A stretch of 64,000 nt of DNA from JAJFFW01 sp965263375 (GTDB taxonomy: Bacteria > Pseudomonadota > Alphaproteobacteria > Caulobacterales > Parvularculaceae), in contig OZ253669.1 in the NCBI GenBank assembly GCA_965263375.1, positions 1,550,001 to 1,614,000 on the forward strand, in the 5' to 3' direction. Position numbers and translations under genes: made by a program. The notes beneath the pieces were generated by a model. That model was given only the letters and a program-made list of their open reading frames with translations. It did no database searches and was not told the DNA's origin. Positions 1 through 8,914 of this stretch are shown here, piece after piece; positions within the stretch are counted from its first letter, which is position 1, and every line of letters starts with the position of its first letter.

Positions 1-683
1 CATCTAATATCGCTGCTTTCTATGCTGATTATACCAATGTTCAAATTCCAGGCTCGCAAGGCGGTATCGACCCAATTACGAATATTCCTACGTTTATTGG
101 GGTAACAACCAATGCTGGCGGCGCTGAGTTTTATGGTCTTGAACTAGAAGGTACAGCAGCAATCGCAGAAGAATTATTGAGCCCAGGAGATTCATTTTCT
201 GTTTCATGGGGCGCAGGGTGGATTGACGCTGAATATACCGAATTTGTTGTCGGGACTGTTGACGTCGCCGATGATCGCGTTGTTCAAAATACGCCTGAGT
301 ATACTGGTTCTCTGACAACAAATTACACCACGCCGTTTAACTTCATGAACCAAAGCGGTGACTTATCATTTATTACGCAGACATCTTATAAGTCTCGTAC
401 AAGTCAATTCGAGGTTCCAAATGCGTTCCTTGACCAAGGTGGTTATGGTATATTTGACGCCAGCCTTGTGTGGACTTCAGATGATGGTCGGCTGCAAATG
501 GGCGTTCATGGTAAGAACCTTCTTGATCGCCGTTATAAAGTGGCTGGCTATAACTTTGTTGCTCAAAACCAAGACGGTAGTTTTGTAACGCCTATAGCTT
601 CGACCTTAGGTACTGAGGGCGTGTTAACGGCATTTTTTGGCGCACCGCGCACGGTTACAGGGACGGTAGAAGTCCGCTTCTAA
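1..683 (+). CDS. TonB-dependent receptor, C-terminal part (partial)
   Basis: The reading frame is open from the left edge of the window (first full codon at position 3) to TAA at 681-683, so this is the 3' end of a larger gene. The translation has alternating beta-strand texture, an AEFYGLELEG segment, a GKNLLDRRY segment near the end, and a terminal aromatic residue (EVRF) as expected for an outer-membrane barrel recognised by BAM. These are typical of the last strands of TonB-dependent receptors, which import siderophores, vitamins or other large substrates across the outer membrane using TonB energy. The plug domain and substrate class cannot be seen. A hydrolase and an MFS carrier follow on the same strand, but a strong terminator separates them. 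Confidence 0.9.
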   Translation, partial: SNIAAFYADYTNVQIPGSQGGIDPITNIPTFIGVTTNAGGAEFYGLELEGTAAIAEELLSPGDSFSVSWGAGWIDAEYTEFVVGTVDVADDRVVQNTPEYTGSLTTNYTTPFNFMNQSGDLSFITQTSYKSRTSQFEVPNAFLDQGGYGIFDASLVWTSDDGRLQMGVHGKNLLDRRYKVAGYNFVAQNQDGSFVTPIASTLGTEGVLTAFFGAPRTVTGTVEVRF

Positions 684-693
684 GTCTCTATAA

Positions 694-749
694 TGGCAAA
701 GGCCGTATTGATGCGTTTCGTCCCCACGCACGGCCTTTGCCACTTTTTT
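694..749 (+). terminator. Rho-independent terminator of the TonB receptor gene
   Basis: A 13-bp perfect stem (arms 694-706 and 730-742, core GGCAAAGGCCGT) is followed after one base by six T residues at 744-749. It lies just after the receptor stop codon and before the hydrolase gene. Confidence 0.9.
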
Positions 750-771
750 CAGCCCAGGAGTCCTGTGAAAA

Positions 772-1710
772 ATGCGCCTGCTGATTGCCTTTGGATTCCT
801 TATTTTAGTGGCGGTTGCCGGAGCCATAATGTTCTTTAAAATGGCGATGGGCGGCGTTGCGCCCACAAGTTTAGAAAAACAATATATGACGGCGGCGGAC
901 CGGTTTATCCGTGTTGAAGGCGCCCGGGTAAGAATAAGAGAGCAGGGCGCCATTGATGCTCCGGTGATTATTCTTGTTCATGGGTTTACATTTAGCCTGG
1001 AAACTTGGGACGCTTTCGCGAAAGACTTAGCACTTAATCACCGTGTTATCAGTTATGATTTGCTTGGGCACGGATTGACTGGGCCAGACGCTAAAAAACG
1101 TTATGCGCCGCCCCAGCGTTCCGCTTTCTTAGGCGCCATTATGGATGCGCTTAAAATAGAGCGGGCAACCCTGATTGGAAATTCTTTGGGCGGGCTGACC
1201 GCGTGGCGCTTTGCGGCGCTTGCGCCGGAACGTGTTGAAAAACTGGTTTTGATTGACGCCCCCGCCTTTCCGTTCAATGGCGTAGGTTCAGCGCCCGTAC
1301 CCCCAAACGCAATTTTGTCGTCTTTCTTTTTACTGGCCCCGCAAGAGGGCGTCTTAAAGTCAACGCAATTGCTCTATTTTGATGACAGTAAAATCACGGA
1401 TGAACGGCTCATCACCTTACAGGATATGATGCGCCGTAAAGGCAATGGCCAGGCGTTCATCGACCATTTAAATCAATTTACGATGCCCGATCCCAGGGCC
1501 GATCTTGCGCGTGTTACAATGCCTACTCTTATCATGTGGGGCGTAGAGGATATGTTGATCCCGCCTGAGCATGGTGCGAAAATGGTTCAGGCGATGCCTA
1601 ATGCTGACCTAATTCTCTATGATCAATTGGGTCATGTGCCCCATGAGGAAGACCCCGCGCGCCTATTGAAGGATTTGCACGGATTTTTAGCAGAAGGCCG
1701 TCAACAGTGA
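772..1710 (+). CDS. Membrane-anchored alpha/beta hydrolase
   Basis: This 312-residue protein starts with one hydrophobic segment (about residues 3-22) that should anchor it to the inner membrane or serve as an uncleaved signal. The alpha/beta-hydrolase fold follows: the HGF oxyanion turn near residue 70, nucleophile elbow GNSLGG with Ser138, acid candidate Asp260 in WGVED, and His288 in LGHVPHEED, so the triad is complete. The substrate is unknown; the family includes esterases, C-C hydrolases and haloalkane dehalogenases. The stop overlaps the next start by four bases (GTGA at 1707-1710), so it is probably translationally coupled to the MFS carrier and may act on the transported compound (inference). 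Confidence 0.88.
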   Translation: MRLLIAFGFLILVAVAGAIMFFKMAMGGVAPTSLEKQYMTAADRFIRVEGARVRIREQGAIDAPVIILVHGFTFSLETWDAFAKDLALNHRVISYDLLGHGLTGPDAKKRYAPPQRSAFLGAIMDALKIERATLIGNSLGGLTAWRFAALAPERVEKLVLIDAPAFPFNGVGSAPVPPNAILSSFFLLAPQEGVLKSTQLLYFDDSKITDERLITLQDMMRRKGNGQAFIDHLNQFTMPDPRADLARVTMPTLIMWGVEDMLIPPEHGAKMVQAMPNADLILYDQLGHVPHEEDPARLLKDLHGFLAEGRQQ

Positions 1711-3056
1711 GTGCATCAAATTTATCCTCAGCGCCATCAGCGACTCCGAATTATTCTGGCGCCTATCGTGCTTGGGTGCTGTTTATTTTGGTGCTCGTCT
1801 ATACCTTTAATTTTATTGACCGTCAGATTGTTGGGATCTTGGCCGTTCCGATCAAAGAAGAATTGAGCCTTAGCGATACGCAACTATCGTTGATGGGCGG
1901 GCTGGCCTTTGCGCTATTTTATACTTTCCTTGGCATTCCCATCGCTTGGTTAGCTGATCGCAAAAGCCGCGTTTGGATTATGACCGCCGCGCTATCCATA
2001 TGGAGCGCGATGACAGCGGCATGTGGCTTTGCGCAGAACTTTCTCCAGTTATTTTTGGCCCGCCTTGGTGTTGGTGTTGGGGAGGCAGGGGGCGTAGCGC
2101 CAGCTTATTCGTTGATATCGGATTATTTTCCTCCTCATCAACGAGCGCGGGCTCTTAGTATTTATTCTTTTGGCATCCCAATCGGCAGCGCCCTTGGAAT
2201 TATTTTAGGGGGGGTGCTCACAAATATTTTAGGATGGCGCGCCGCGTTTATTATTGTTGGATTAATGGGATTGGCGATTGCGCCTTTGTTTCGGTTGACC
2301 ATGAGAGAGCCAAAACGAGGCCAATTTGATAGCGCTTCGGCGCAGGTTGAACCAGCGCCTTTTATGGACGTGTTGCGAACACTGATTAGTAAAAAGAGCT
2401 TTTGGGGCATGTCGATAGGGGCGGCAAGTTCCTCCATGATGGGGTATGGTCTGATATTTTGGTTGCCGTCCTTTTTCGTGCGTAGCTTCGGCGAAGCGCT
2501 CCCTGGGTTTTTTGGGTGGATGCCTGGGTTCTTGATTCCGCCCGATGCAACACCAGTTTTGTATGCGTCTTATTTTTATGGAACGATTTTGTTTGTCGGC
2601 GGCCTGGCGGGTATTTGGTTAGGCGGCGTAATGGCGGATAGGTATGGTGCAGCGCAAAAAAGCGCCTATGCTTTAGTGCCAGCCATTGCGTTTGCGGCGA
2701 CTTTGCCCTTCTTTCTTGTTGGTGTCTTGGCGCCTAATCTCGCAATCGTTTTTATTGCATTTCTTGGCATCCAGGCATTAAGTCTGGTATGGCTTGGACC
2801 GGTTATTTCCGCATTCCAACATTTGGTGCAGCCGAATATGCGCGCCACCGCCTCGGCGGTTTTCCTGTTTATCAATAATTTAATCGGTATAGGTATTGGC
2901 AACTTAATTATTGGCGCATTGTCTGACGCATTAACGGCACGGTTCGCGGAAGAGGCGTTGCGCTACGCTATCCTTTCAGGGGTCGTCTTTTATCTGATTG
3001 CTGCAGGCATGTTTTTTATCACGGCACCCCGCCTGAACGATGATTGGGAGGCGTAG
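1707..3056 (+). CDS. MFS transporter, spinster-like
   Basis: A 449-residue polytopic membrane protein with roughly 12 hydrophobic segments. The first segment contains FIDRQIVG, and the loop after segment 2 has AWLADRKSR, matching the MFS signature motif A. The pattern resembles the spinster-like branch (often annotated as glucarate/galactonate or sphingolipid-type carriers) that is abundant beside TonB receptors in marine and sphingomonad-like Alphaproteobacteria. It starts with GTG inside the stop of the hydrolase gene. The substrate cannot be read from sequence. The neighbours suggest one uptake-and-hydrolysis locus with the upstream receptor. Confidence 0.9.
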   Translation: MSASNLSSAPSATPNYSGAYRAWVLFILVLVYTFNFIDRQIVGILAVPIKEELSLSDTQLSLMGGLAFALFYTFLGIPIAWLADRKSRVWIMTAALSIWSAMTAACGFAQNFLQLFLARLGVGVGEAGGVAPAYSLISDYFPPHQRARALSIYSFGIPIGSALGIILGGVLTNILGWRAAFIIVGLMGLAIAPLFRLTMREPKRGQFDSASAQVEPAPFMDVLRTLISKKSFWGMSIGAASSSMMGYGLIFWLPSFFVRSFGEALPGFFGWMPGFLIPPDATPVLYASYFYGTILFVGGLAGIWLGGVMADRYGAAQKSAYALVPAIAFAATLPFFLVGVLAPNLAIVFIAFLGIQALSLVWLGPVISAFQHLVQPNMRATASAVFLFINNLIGIGIGNLIIGALSDALTARFAEEALRYAILSGVVFYLIAAGMFFITAPRLNDDWEA

Positions 3057-3111
3057 AAGCCTATCTGGATGTTCGATCTATGGCGTAAAAAACGCGCATT
3101 AGTTTTAACAT

Positions 3112-4044
3112 CTATCCCTCGACGGATAAGTCCTTAAACTTTTTACTGACGACATCACGAATAATATGGCTGATTTGTTTATAAGCCTCGGCGCGCCCAG
3201 CGCTTTTACGCCATACAAGGCCCACTGAGCGGGTAATGGTTTTGCCTTTGAGTTTTTTCACGACAACTTCTCCGCGGGCAGGGATTTCGGAGTTAACATA
3301 GAGGGCCGGCAAGAACGCGGCGCCCATTCCCATACCGACCATAAGACGTAATGCGTCAAGGCTGGTCCCCTCATAATCGCGCAATAGTTTTGCATCGAAC
3401 TGTTTGCAAAGGTCGTGAACTTGGTGATGTAAATGAAATTGTGGGGTTAACGACAGCACTTCCAGGCCTTTCAGCATGGAAGGCGTGATGTCGTCAACTT
3501 TCGCTAACGGATGATCAGAGGCAATGGTTAGGTATAAAGGTTCACGGAACAAACGCTCTGTTACCAATTCAGAGCTTGCGATGGGGAGTTGACCAAGTAT
3601 CAAATCATGAGTGCCGCGTGTTAGTTCGGGCTCTAAGTCACGCGGGGCGCTTTCACGAACGTATAGATTAAGATCGGGGTGCTGGCGGTGTAATAGCTTC
3701 ACAACATGAGGCAGTAAATATGGGCCTAGTGTTGGTTTTGCCCCTAGGCGGATTGTGCCAATCAAGCCACGTTGCGCCCCTGACGTAAAATCTGTGAGAT
3801 TTTGCACCTCATCGAGTATGCGTTGAGCCCGAGCTGTAACTTCACGGCCAACAGGCGTAAAGGCAACGCCCGATCGGCTGCGTTCTACTAAATGGACGCC
3901 AAGCGCTTCTTCTATATTTTGAATTTGCGCCGTTAGTGACGGCTGCGAGATTCCACAATTTTCTGCGGCGCGTCGATAATGATTAGCGTTTTGCAGTGCA
4001 ATAAGATAGCGCAATTGCTTCAAGGTAACTGCATCAGGGTCCAT
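3112..4044 (-). CDS. LysR-family regulator, OxyR-like but lacking the peroxidatic cysteine
   Basis: The 310-residue protein has an N-terminal winged HTH (residues about 7-64) and a two-lobed effector domain (about 95-300). Overall it resembles OxyR, including the region around E. coli OxyR Cys199/Cys208. Aligned by eye, Cys208 is kept (Cys213 here, in HDLC) while the peroxidatic Cys199 position is His204 (FHLHHQ). The downstream GTSLDALRLMV and FLPALYV segments match the OxyR family. It may therefore sense something other than peroxide or respond differently. It is convergent with the MFS gene; no adjacent catalase or peroxiredoxin is present, although dps lies 36 kb away. Confidence 0.85.
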   Translation of the reverse strand: MDPDAVTLKQLRYLIALQNANHYRRAAENCGISQPSLTAQIQNIEEALGVHLVERSRSGVAFTPVGREVTARAQRILDEVQNLTDFTSGAQRGLIGTIRLGAKPTLGPYLLPHVVKLLHRQHPDLNLYVRESAPRDLEPELTRGTHDLILGQLPIASSELVTERLFREPLYLTIASDHPLAKVDDITPSMLKGLEVLSLTPQFHLHHQVHDLCKQFDAKLLRDYEGTSLDALRLMVGMGMGAAFLPALYVNSEIPARGEVVVKKLKGKTITRSVGLVWRKSAGRAEAYKQISHIIRDVVSKKFKDLSVEG

Positions 4045-4574
4045 GGGCTGGGCTTTCTAGAGGTTAATTCTTTTGATAGCTATATCCAATTAAAATAATC
4101 AGATCAATTGATAAACAGACTTATACACCGTGTTTAGTCAAAACATAAATATCACTTATATGTGATAGGCGTTTTCTATTAAAATATTTAGATGAGCCAT
4201 ATTCATATTTATGCTAGGCTGCCAATATGAAGATAGGATGAACTATCGTCTGGGTTATCGGCTATTGCCTTGCGCGAATGCGTTGAGGTGTGTCCCGCTT
4301 TTGTCGGCGATCGCATGAGATAGTGGCGGTATGGCAAGACTGATTTGGTCAGGATCAAAGCGCAGCACCTTGCTGGGTGCTTTGTCTCGTGACCAGTTAA
4401 ACTTGCGGCGTTTATAAATCCCATACGGATTAATAAATTTAAAAATACGGTTTTTTAGCCGAAAAGACAAAAGCCATATTTAAGAGCGTTGAGATTTGTC
4501 GATGCTGCCTCGCAATTAAATAACGTTTATCGAGTGAATATATTTGCAAATTAAAGTTGAAAGGAAAATAAAAT
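4045..4574. other. 530-bp AT-rich intergenic region
   Basis: Divergent upstream region shared by the LysR gene (minus strand) and the secreted protein gene (plus strand). It is AT-rich near the LysR start, where an autoregulatory operator would be expected. I see no convincing gene, tRNA or terminator; the short open frames here overlap one another and show no domain or good ribosome-binding site. Confidence 0.6.
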
Positions 4575-5132
4575 ATGAATACTGACAATAATAATACCAA
4601 AATAAAGCTAGCATTATTGGGGGTTTTGGGTGCGTTCACTATGTCAGGAGCCGCTTTAGCGGGATCAAAATCAAAAATCACTGAAGATGCCGTGATTGAA
4701 GCTCAAAAAGAGTGGGGTGATGGTATTGTTGCTATCGCTAAGGCGCACAGTGATGGCGGTGACTTTAAGGCGCGTGCTAGGGAGCATGTCAATACTCTTT
4801 ATGCCTATGGTGCGACGCCTGTTATGTTTAAGCCAACTCTCGCAGCGGAGGACCAGTTCCGCGAAAATTTTGATGAAGCGCTTTCTTATTTCATTGGGAC
4901 CGAGGGCACAGAAGATAGTGGTTTTGCCATTAAGGGATGGACGAAAGTTCGTTGGGAGAATAATGGAATTTATACGAATAAAAAATCCGCAATGGCCATG
5001 GGAAATTACTTTTTTACCGGGGCCGATGGAAGTGAAACAAAAGTTGAATATACTTTTGGCTATGTCCTTGACAACGAAGGCGGTCTAAAGATTAATTTGC
5101 ATCACTCTTCATTGCCTTACGCCGCAGAATAA
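4575..5132 (+). CDS. Secreted NTF2/SnoaL-like protein
   Basis: The 185-residue protein has a signal peptide with a lysine-containing start, a hydrophobic stretch and an ALAG cleavage region near residue 30. The mature part looks like an NTF2/SnoaL-like fold of the CaMKII-association-domain type: an amphipathic start with AQKEWGDGIV, central GWTKVRW, a VEYTFGYVLDNEGGLKI strand pair and the characteristic terminal HHSSLPY. Relatives in marine bacteria are often mislabelled phosphoribosyl-AMP cyclohydrolase; no HisI motifs are visible here. A ribosome-binding site AAAGGAAAA sits before the ATG. It appears monocistronic and periplasmic. The function is unknown. Confidence 0.75.
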   Translation: MNTDNNNTKIKLALLGVLGAFTMSGAALAGSKSKITEDAVIEAQKEWGDGIVAIAKAHSDGGDFKARAREHVNTLYAYGATPVMFKPTLAAEDQFRENFDEALSYFIGTEGTEDSGFAIKGWTKVRWENNGIYTNKKSAMAMGNYFFTGADGSETKVEYTFGYVLDNEGGLKINLHHSSLPYAAE

Positions 5133-5510
5133 CGAATGGAGGGCGTCAGATTTCTTGTCGTCCTTATACTATTGCTAAGATTTTTTAACGTGGTCGATTA
5201 ATTTGGCCTTGATTTTAAATGGCGCCAACTAATCGTTGTGTTTGTTTTGATATGGTAACGTGGGGTTCATAGTGAGACCGCTGATAGTGGGCCGCTGATT
5301 GTTTGTTGAAGCCGCGTTGTTGACGTGTCGTGGAATGATTGAAATGTTTCGTAAGTTTTTTGGCGCTGTGTTGTGTGCTGTCTTTTCTGCTGGGGCGATG
5401 ATAGGTAGACTTGCCTCGGTTTAGTGGAGAGCCTTTTCGTTAAGCAGCTACCTTTTCATCAGCGCCTATCGATTGGAGGCTTGTTTTTATGGGAATTGTA
5501 ATCTCTGCGC
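5133..5510. other. 378-bp intergenic region with a possible signal-peptide remnant
   Basis: Between the NTF2-like gene and the AraC gene, which converge. The only structure noted is a 26-codon frame at 5344-5424 (+) starting MFRKFFGAVLCAVFSAGAM, which resembles the start of an exported protein but stops at once. No ribosome-binding site stands out. It could be a decayed gene or chance. Confidence 0.4.
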
Positions 5511-6548
5511 TCAAAGTGGCTTTCGTTTGATGCGATAGTCTATTGGAGAAATACGCTTCCAACGTTTGAAGGTGCGACTGAAGTTTGTGTCGTCGCTATA
5601 GCCAAGAATACCGGAAATTCGCGAGACGCTGAGGCGTGTGTTCTTGAGATACCAGCAAGCCAGATCGCTTCTGGTTTGCTCTAGTATCTGACCATAACTG
5701 GTATTTTCAGTTTTGAGCCTGCGGTTCAACGTACGCTGCGATAGCCTGAGTTTTTCGGACACCTCCCGGAGCGAAAGCCAGTGAGTGGTTTCCTCCCCAT
5801 TCGCCAAGATCTCTAGGTGTACGATCAGGCTCCTGACCCGTTCGGTATAACGACCATGCAGGATCTGTAGCTCTTCCTCGCAGCCGCGGCGCGCTAGATT
5901 GAATTGTCTGGAGTCGGCGAAAATATTTTCATGGCGCAAAACAGCCGCTGGGATCGCTAGCGCCGCTCGTTCAGGATGGTTCGATTTTATAATCTGTACA
6001 CCCCTCAGATGTTCAAAGGAATCGCTCAGCTTCAATTCCCAAGGCAGGGAAAGTTCGAGTTCTGGAATGACGTGTTCTCCGCAAAGAAAAACGACGATGT
6101 GCACCAGATTGGTGAGTGTCGCCGTTGTGCTGGTCTCCTGATAATCGCGCAGCTCGAAACGCGGCGACATGGTGAACACACCCCTGTTTCGCCGATATGT
6201 CCAGTCATAGGTGAAGACATTGTTCCGAGTGGGTTTGTAGGTCGCGATGATCGACAAGGCTTGATCCAGGTTGGCGCTCGCGATAGCAGCCTGACCGAAC
6301 AATCCGTGCGCCGCCAGCGATGTGTTCATGCCAAAGTCCAGCGCCCGGTCGGAGGCGAAGTCTATCTCTAGGTTTTGCAGGATATTGTGCAACTCCAGGT
6401 AGCTGTAGAGACCGGAGCGGTCGTCGAAATAGCGCGCGATCTTGGGTTCTGGGTAGCCGTTAAAGCGCAACAACCATTTAAGATAGGAGCCGTGAAGGGT
6501 GGGCTCGAGCCATCCCGGCGGCACCAGAGCTTCAGCTTTATCCTTCAT
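5511..6548 (-). CDS. AraC-family transcriptional regulator of the P450 cluster
   Basis: The 345-residue protein has an N-terminal ligand-binding region like the Arabinose_bd family (about residues 20-210) and a C-terminal double HTH (about 250-340, with LSLREVSEKLRLSQRTLNRRL and GYSDDTNFSRTFKRW). This is the architecture of OruR/ArgR-type AraC regulators. It is transcribed divergently from a ferredoxin and a CYP153-like P450; AraC regulators of this type are frequently found beside CYP153 alkane-hydroxylase operons, so control of that operon by a hydrophobic substrate is likely (inference). The 127-bp divergent spacer to the ferredoxin start should contain its operator. Confidence 0.88.
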   Translation of the reverse strand: MKDKAEALVPPGWLEPTLHGSYLKWLLRFNGYPEPKIARYFDDRSGLYSYLELHNILQNLEIDFASDRALDFGMNTSLAAHGLFGQAAIASANLDQALSIIATYKPTRNNVFTYDWTYRRNRGVFTMSPRFELRDYQETSTTATLTNLVHIVVFLCGEHVIPELELSLPWELKLSDSFEHLRGVQIIKSNHPERAALAIPAAVLRHENIFADSRQFNLARRGCEEELQILHGRYTERVRSLIVHLEILANGEETTHWLSLREVSEKLRLSQRTLNRRLKTENTSYGQILEQTRSDLACWYLKNTRLSVSRISGILGYSDDTNFSRTFKRWKRISPIDYRIKRKPL

Positions 6549-6675
6549 AACCGTTAAACTACGCCCATCTTCGGTTTATTTTGGCAATATATGACGATAA
6601 TTTGGCGTGTGCAACTGTTATAGGTGCAAGTCTTGTCGGCTATCGTCCTGCCGCAGAGCAATAGGGAGGCTGGCC

Positions 6676-6996
6676 ATGCCCACAATCAAAATCATCGAAT
6701 TCGATGGCGCGGAACATACAATTACCGCTCAAGAAGGCGACACGCTAATGCAGGTGGCGGTAGAAAACAATATTCCCGGAATTGACGGCGATTGCGGCGG
6801 AAGCTGTGCATGCGGAACATGCCATGTTTTTATCGGCGAGGATTGGCTGAGTGTGCTGCCCCAGGCCGACGAAACGGAAAGCGGCATGCTCGACACACGG
6901 CCCGATGCTCAGAACAATTCACGCTTGGCTTGTCAGATTGTCACCACCAACGCCATGGACGGCCTGACGGTGGCCCTGCCTGAAATGCAGATGTAG
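6676..6996 (+). CDS. [2Fe-2S] adrenodoxin-type ferredoxin
   Basis: A 106-residue ferredoxin. The start at 6676 is preferred over upstream in-frame codons because a GGGAGG ribosome-binding site lies at 6664-6669 and the protein then begins with the first beta strand (MPTIKIIEFDG). Cluster ligands fit the C-X5-C-X2-C...C pattern: Cys40, Cys46, Cys49 and Cys86, with an extra Cys44 inside the loop. Such ferredoxins pass electrons from a FAD reductase to class I bacterial P450s. It ends 13 bp before the P450 gene and is surely its redox partner. No ferredoxin reductase gene follows in this window. Confidence 0.95.
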   Translation: MPTIKIIEFDGAEHTITAQEGDTLMQVAVENNIPGIDGDCGGSCACGTCHVFIGEDWLSVLPQADETESGMLDTRPDAQNNSRLACQIVTTNAMDGLTVALPEMQM

Positions 6997-7009
6997 GGAG
7001 GGATCCACG

Positions 7010-8272
7010 ATGCAAGTGCAAACAACTGCCGGAAAATGGTCGATGGATGGTAAAGACGCCGCTACGTGCCCATTGGCTGACATCAACATGAGTGACGCCT
7101 CATTGTTTCAACGTAACGAGCATCTGGCTTGGTTTAAACGTCTTCGCCAAGAAGCGCCGGTCCATTACTGCAAGAGCAGTGCGTTCGGCCCCTTTTGGTC
7201 GATCACCAAAATGCACGACGTCATGGAGGTGGACAAAGACCATAAGTCGTTCAGTGCAAGCCCTTTCGGCGTTATTGGCGAGACGCCGGTTGGGCTCGAA
7301 AAACCGCCATTCATCTTCATGGATCCGCCCGAACACGAGCCGCTCCGCATGGCTGTTCAGCCTGTTGTGGCGCCCAAGAACCTCAAGGAACTTGAAGGCC
7401 TGATCCGAGAGCGGGTCGTGACGACGCTTGATGGATTGCCGGTGGGCGAACGCTTCAACTGGGTCGACAAGGTGTCGATCGAGTTGACTAGCCAGATGCT
7501 GGCGACACTCTTGGGCTATCCGCTGGAGCGCAGAAGTGAACTCATCGAGACGTCCGAGCTTTCGGTTGGATCGCTTGGCGCCGAGGAAACGGAAGAACAC
7601 AAAGCTTATCGCCTGGAGCTCACCAAAAATACGTATACGAAATTCCGGCAAATCTGGGACGCGCGTCTGAAGCAGCCGCCTGCCTACGATCTGCTATCAC
7701 TGCTGCAACGGTCGGAAGCGACAAAGAACCTAATCGATGATCCGGTAAGCTTCATGAGTAATTTGGGTTTGCTCATTGTCGGCGGCAATGACACGACGCG
7801 AAACTCAATGACTGGCGGCGTTTTAGCGTTAAACGAAAACCCCGGCGAATATGAAAAGCTGCGCAAGGATGTCGGGCTGATCCCGAATATGGTGTCAGAG
7901 ATCATTCGTTGGCAGACGCCAATTTTGCATCATCGAAGAACCGCGACGCGGGACGTGGCGTTTGGCGGTCAGACAATCAAAAGGGGCGATCAAGTTATCA
8001 TGTGGTGGATCTCTGCGAACCGCGATGAATCCGCAATTGAAAACGCCGATCAGTTTATCATTGACCGGAAAAATCCGCGCTTCCACGCATCATTTGGCTT
8101 CGGCGTCCATCGCTGTATGGGGAACCGCCTGGCGGAACTTCAACTCAGAATTTTATGGGAAGAGATCATGAAGCGGTTCCAAACAGTCGAAGTGGTTGGC
8201 GAACCTGTGCGGCTCTGCAGCAATCACTTCAATGGCTACAAAGAACTGCCGGTGACATTGCATTCGTACTAG
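7010..8272 (+). CDS. Cytochrome P450, CYP153-like (probable alkane/fatty-acid terminal hydroxylase)
   Basis: A 420-residue soluble P450. The I-helix oxygen-activation motif GGNDTTRNS is at residues 258-266, the EIIRWQTP segment supplies the ExxR motif, and the heme-ligand loop FGFGVHRCMGNR places the thiolate at Cys369. The sequence around these motifs (VHYC, FGPFWSITK, PKNLKELE, GNDTTRNSM) closely matches my recollection of CYP153, the class I enzymes that hydroxylate medium-chain alkanes or fatty acids at the terminal carbon. A GGGAGGG ribosome-binding site precedes the ATG. It forms an operon with the ferredoxin. The block seems more GC-rich than its surroundings and ends at an IS remnant, suggesting acquisition. 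Confidence 0.92.
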   Translation: MQVQTTAGKWSMDGKDAATCPLADINMSDASLFQRNEHLAWFKRLRQEAPVHYCKSSAFGPFWSITKMHDVMEVDKDHKSFSASPFGVIGETPVGLEKPPFIFMDPPEHEPLRMAVQPVVAPKNLKELEGLIRERVVTTLDGLPVGERFNWVDKVSIELTSQMLATLLGYPLERRSELIETSELSVGSLGAEETEEHKAYRLELTKNTYTKFRQIWDARLKQPPAYDLLSLLQRSEATKNLIDDPVSFMSNLGLLIVGGNDTTRNSMTGGVLALNENPGEYEKLRKDVGLIPNMVSEIIRWQTPILHHRRTATRDVAFGGQTIKRGDQVIMWWISANRDESAIENADQFIIDRKNPRFHASFGFGVHRCMGNRLAELQLRILWEEIMKRFQTVEVVGEPVRLCSNHFNGYKELPVTLHSY

Positions 8273-8346
8273 GGGCTGTACCTACTTTATCTGATTGATT
8301 TGAAGGTGCGAAGCGCGATCCAGGGGTTTCGAAAAGGAGCCCTGCC

Positions 8347-8797
8347 ATGTCGCGTTTTGATCTATCGGTTGAAGAATGGAAAATCATTCAGCCCGTGCCA
8401 AGGGGCGTCCGGTTCGCTTGGCCAGCTCTGGCGAGCATGTTCATGACAGACGGGTCATGGACGCCTTCCTCGATTGGGGGGAACGCGCCGCTCGCCATGG
8501 TGATGGATAAGGCTTATGGTTGCGCCAGGATTAGGCGAGCCGTCACCGATGAAGGTGCGTTATCGCTACCCCCCCCCCTCAAAATCGTACGCCCTCCAAC
8601 CTGTTCCGCACGACCAAAATCTCTATTCGATGCGAAACATCGTTGACCGTTTTTGCCGCAGGCTGAAAGACATGCGGCGGCTGGCGACATGCTTTGAATA
8701 ATCAGCCACAAACTTCTTGAAAATGATATATCTCTTCGCCGCAAGGTGCTGGTCCAATTCAGTCCACATCCTGAAACAGGTGGGCAGGGAAACGTAA
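8347..8797 (+). pseudogene. Decayed IS5-family transposase remnant
   Basis: The frame opens with MSRFDLSVEEWKIIQP, the conserved start of IS5/IS427-group transposases, then jumps to MDKAYGCARIRRAVTDEGA, matching the DKAYD...IR region near the catalytic core. The intervening ~150 residues are missing. The C-terminus (MRNIVDRFCRRLKDMRRLAT and, after an in-frame TAA at 8699-8701, SATNFLKMIYLFAARCW) continues in another frame from 8516 onward, so a frameshift also occurred, plausibly in the run of ten C residues at 8569-8578. It has an internal deletion, a frameshift and a nonsense codon, so it is not functional. It sits immediately after the P450 gene. Confidence 0.85.
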
Positions 8798-8836
8798 TCA
8801 ATTTCCCACCTGAAGCGGCATTTTTCCTCCTTTCCT

Positions 8837-8914
8837 TTAAACAAAAGCAGCCACAGCAGTGATGTAACCGATTGCGATTAAGCAAACTGCTGTGATGCTA
8901 GCGATTCTACTCAT
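8837..8914 (-). CDS. 25-residue single-span membrane peptide
   Basis: A short frame, MSRIASITAVCLIAIGYITA then VAAFV and TAA. Almost the whole peptide is a hydrophobic helix after a positively charged start. The support is a strong Shine-Dalgarno sequence, AAAGGAGC, placed about 9 bases before the ATG on the minus strand. It does not resemble a protein I know. It may be a small regulatory membrane protein or the hydrophobic peptide of a type I toxin-antitoxin pair; no antisense RNA promoter was identified with confidence. It lies just outside the IS5 remnant, on the opposite strand. Confidence 0.5.
   Translation of the reverse strand: MSRIASITAVCLIAIGYITAVAAFV

Noticed and set aside
7100..7651. 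183-codon minus-strand frame
   Set aside because: Antisense to the P450 gene, which has all family motifs.
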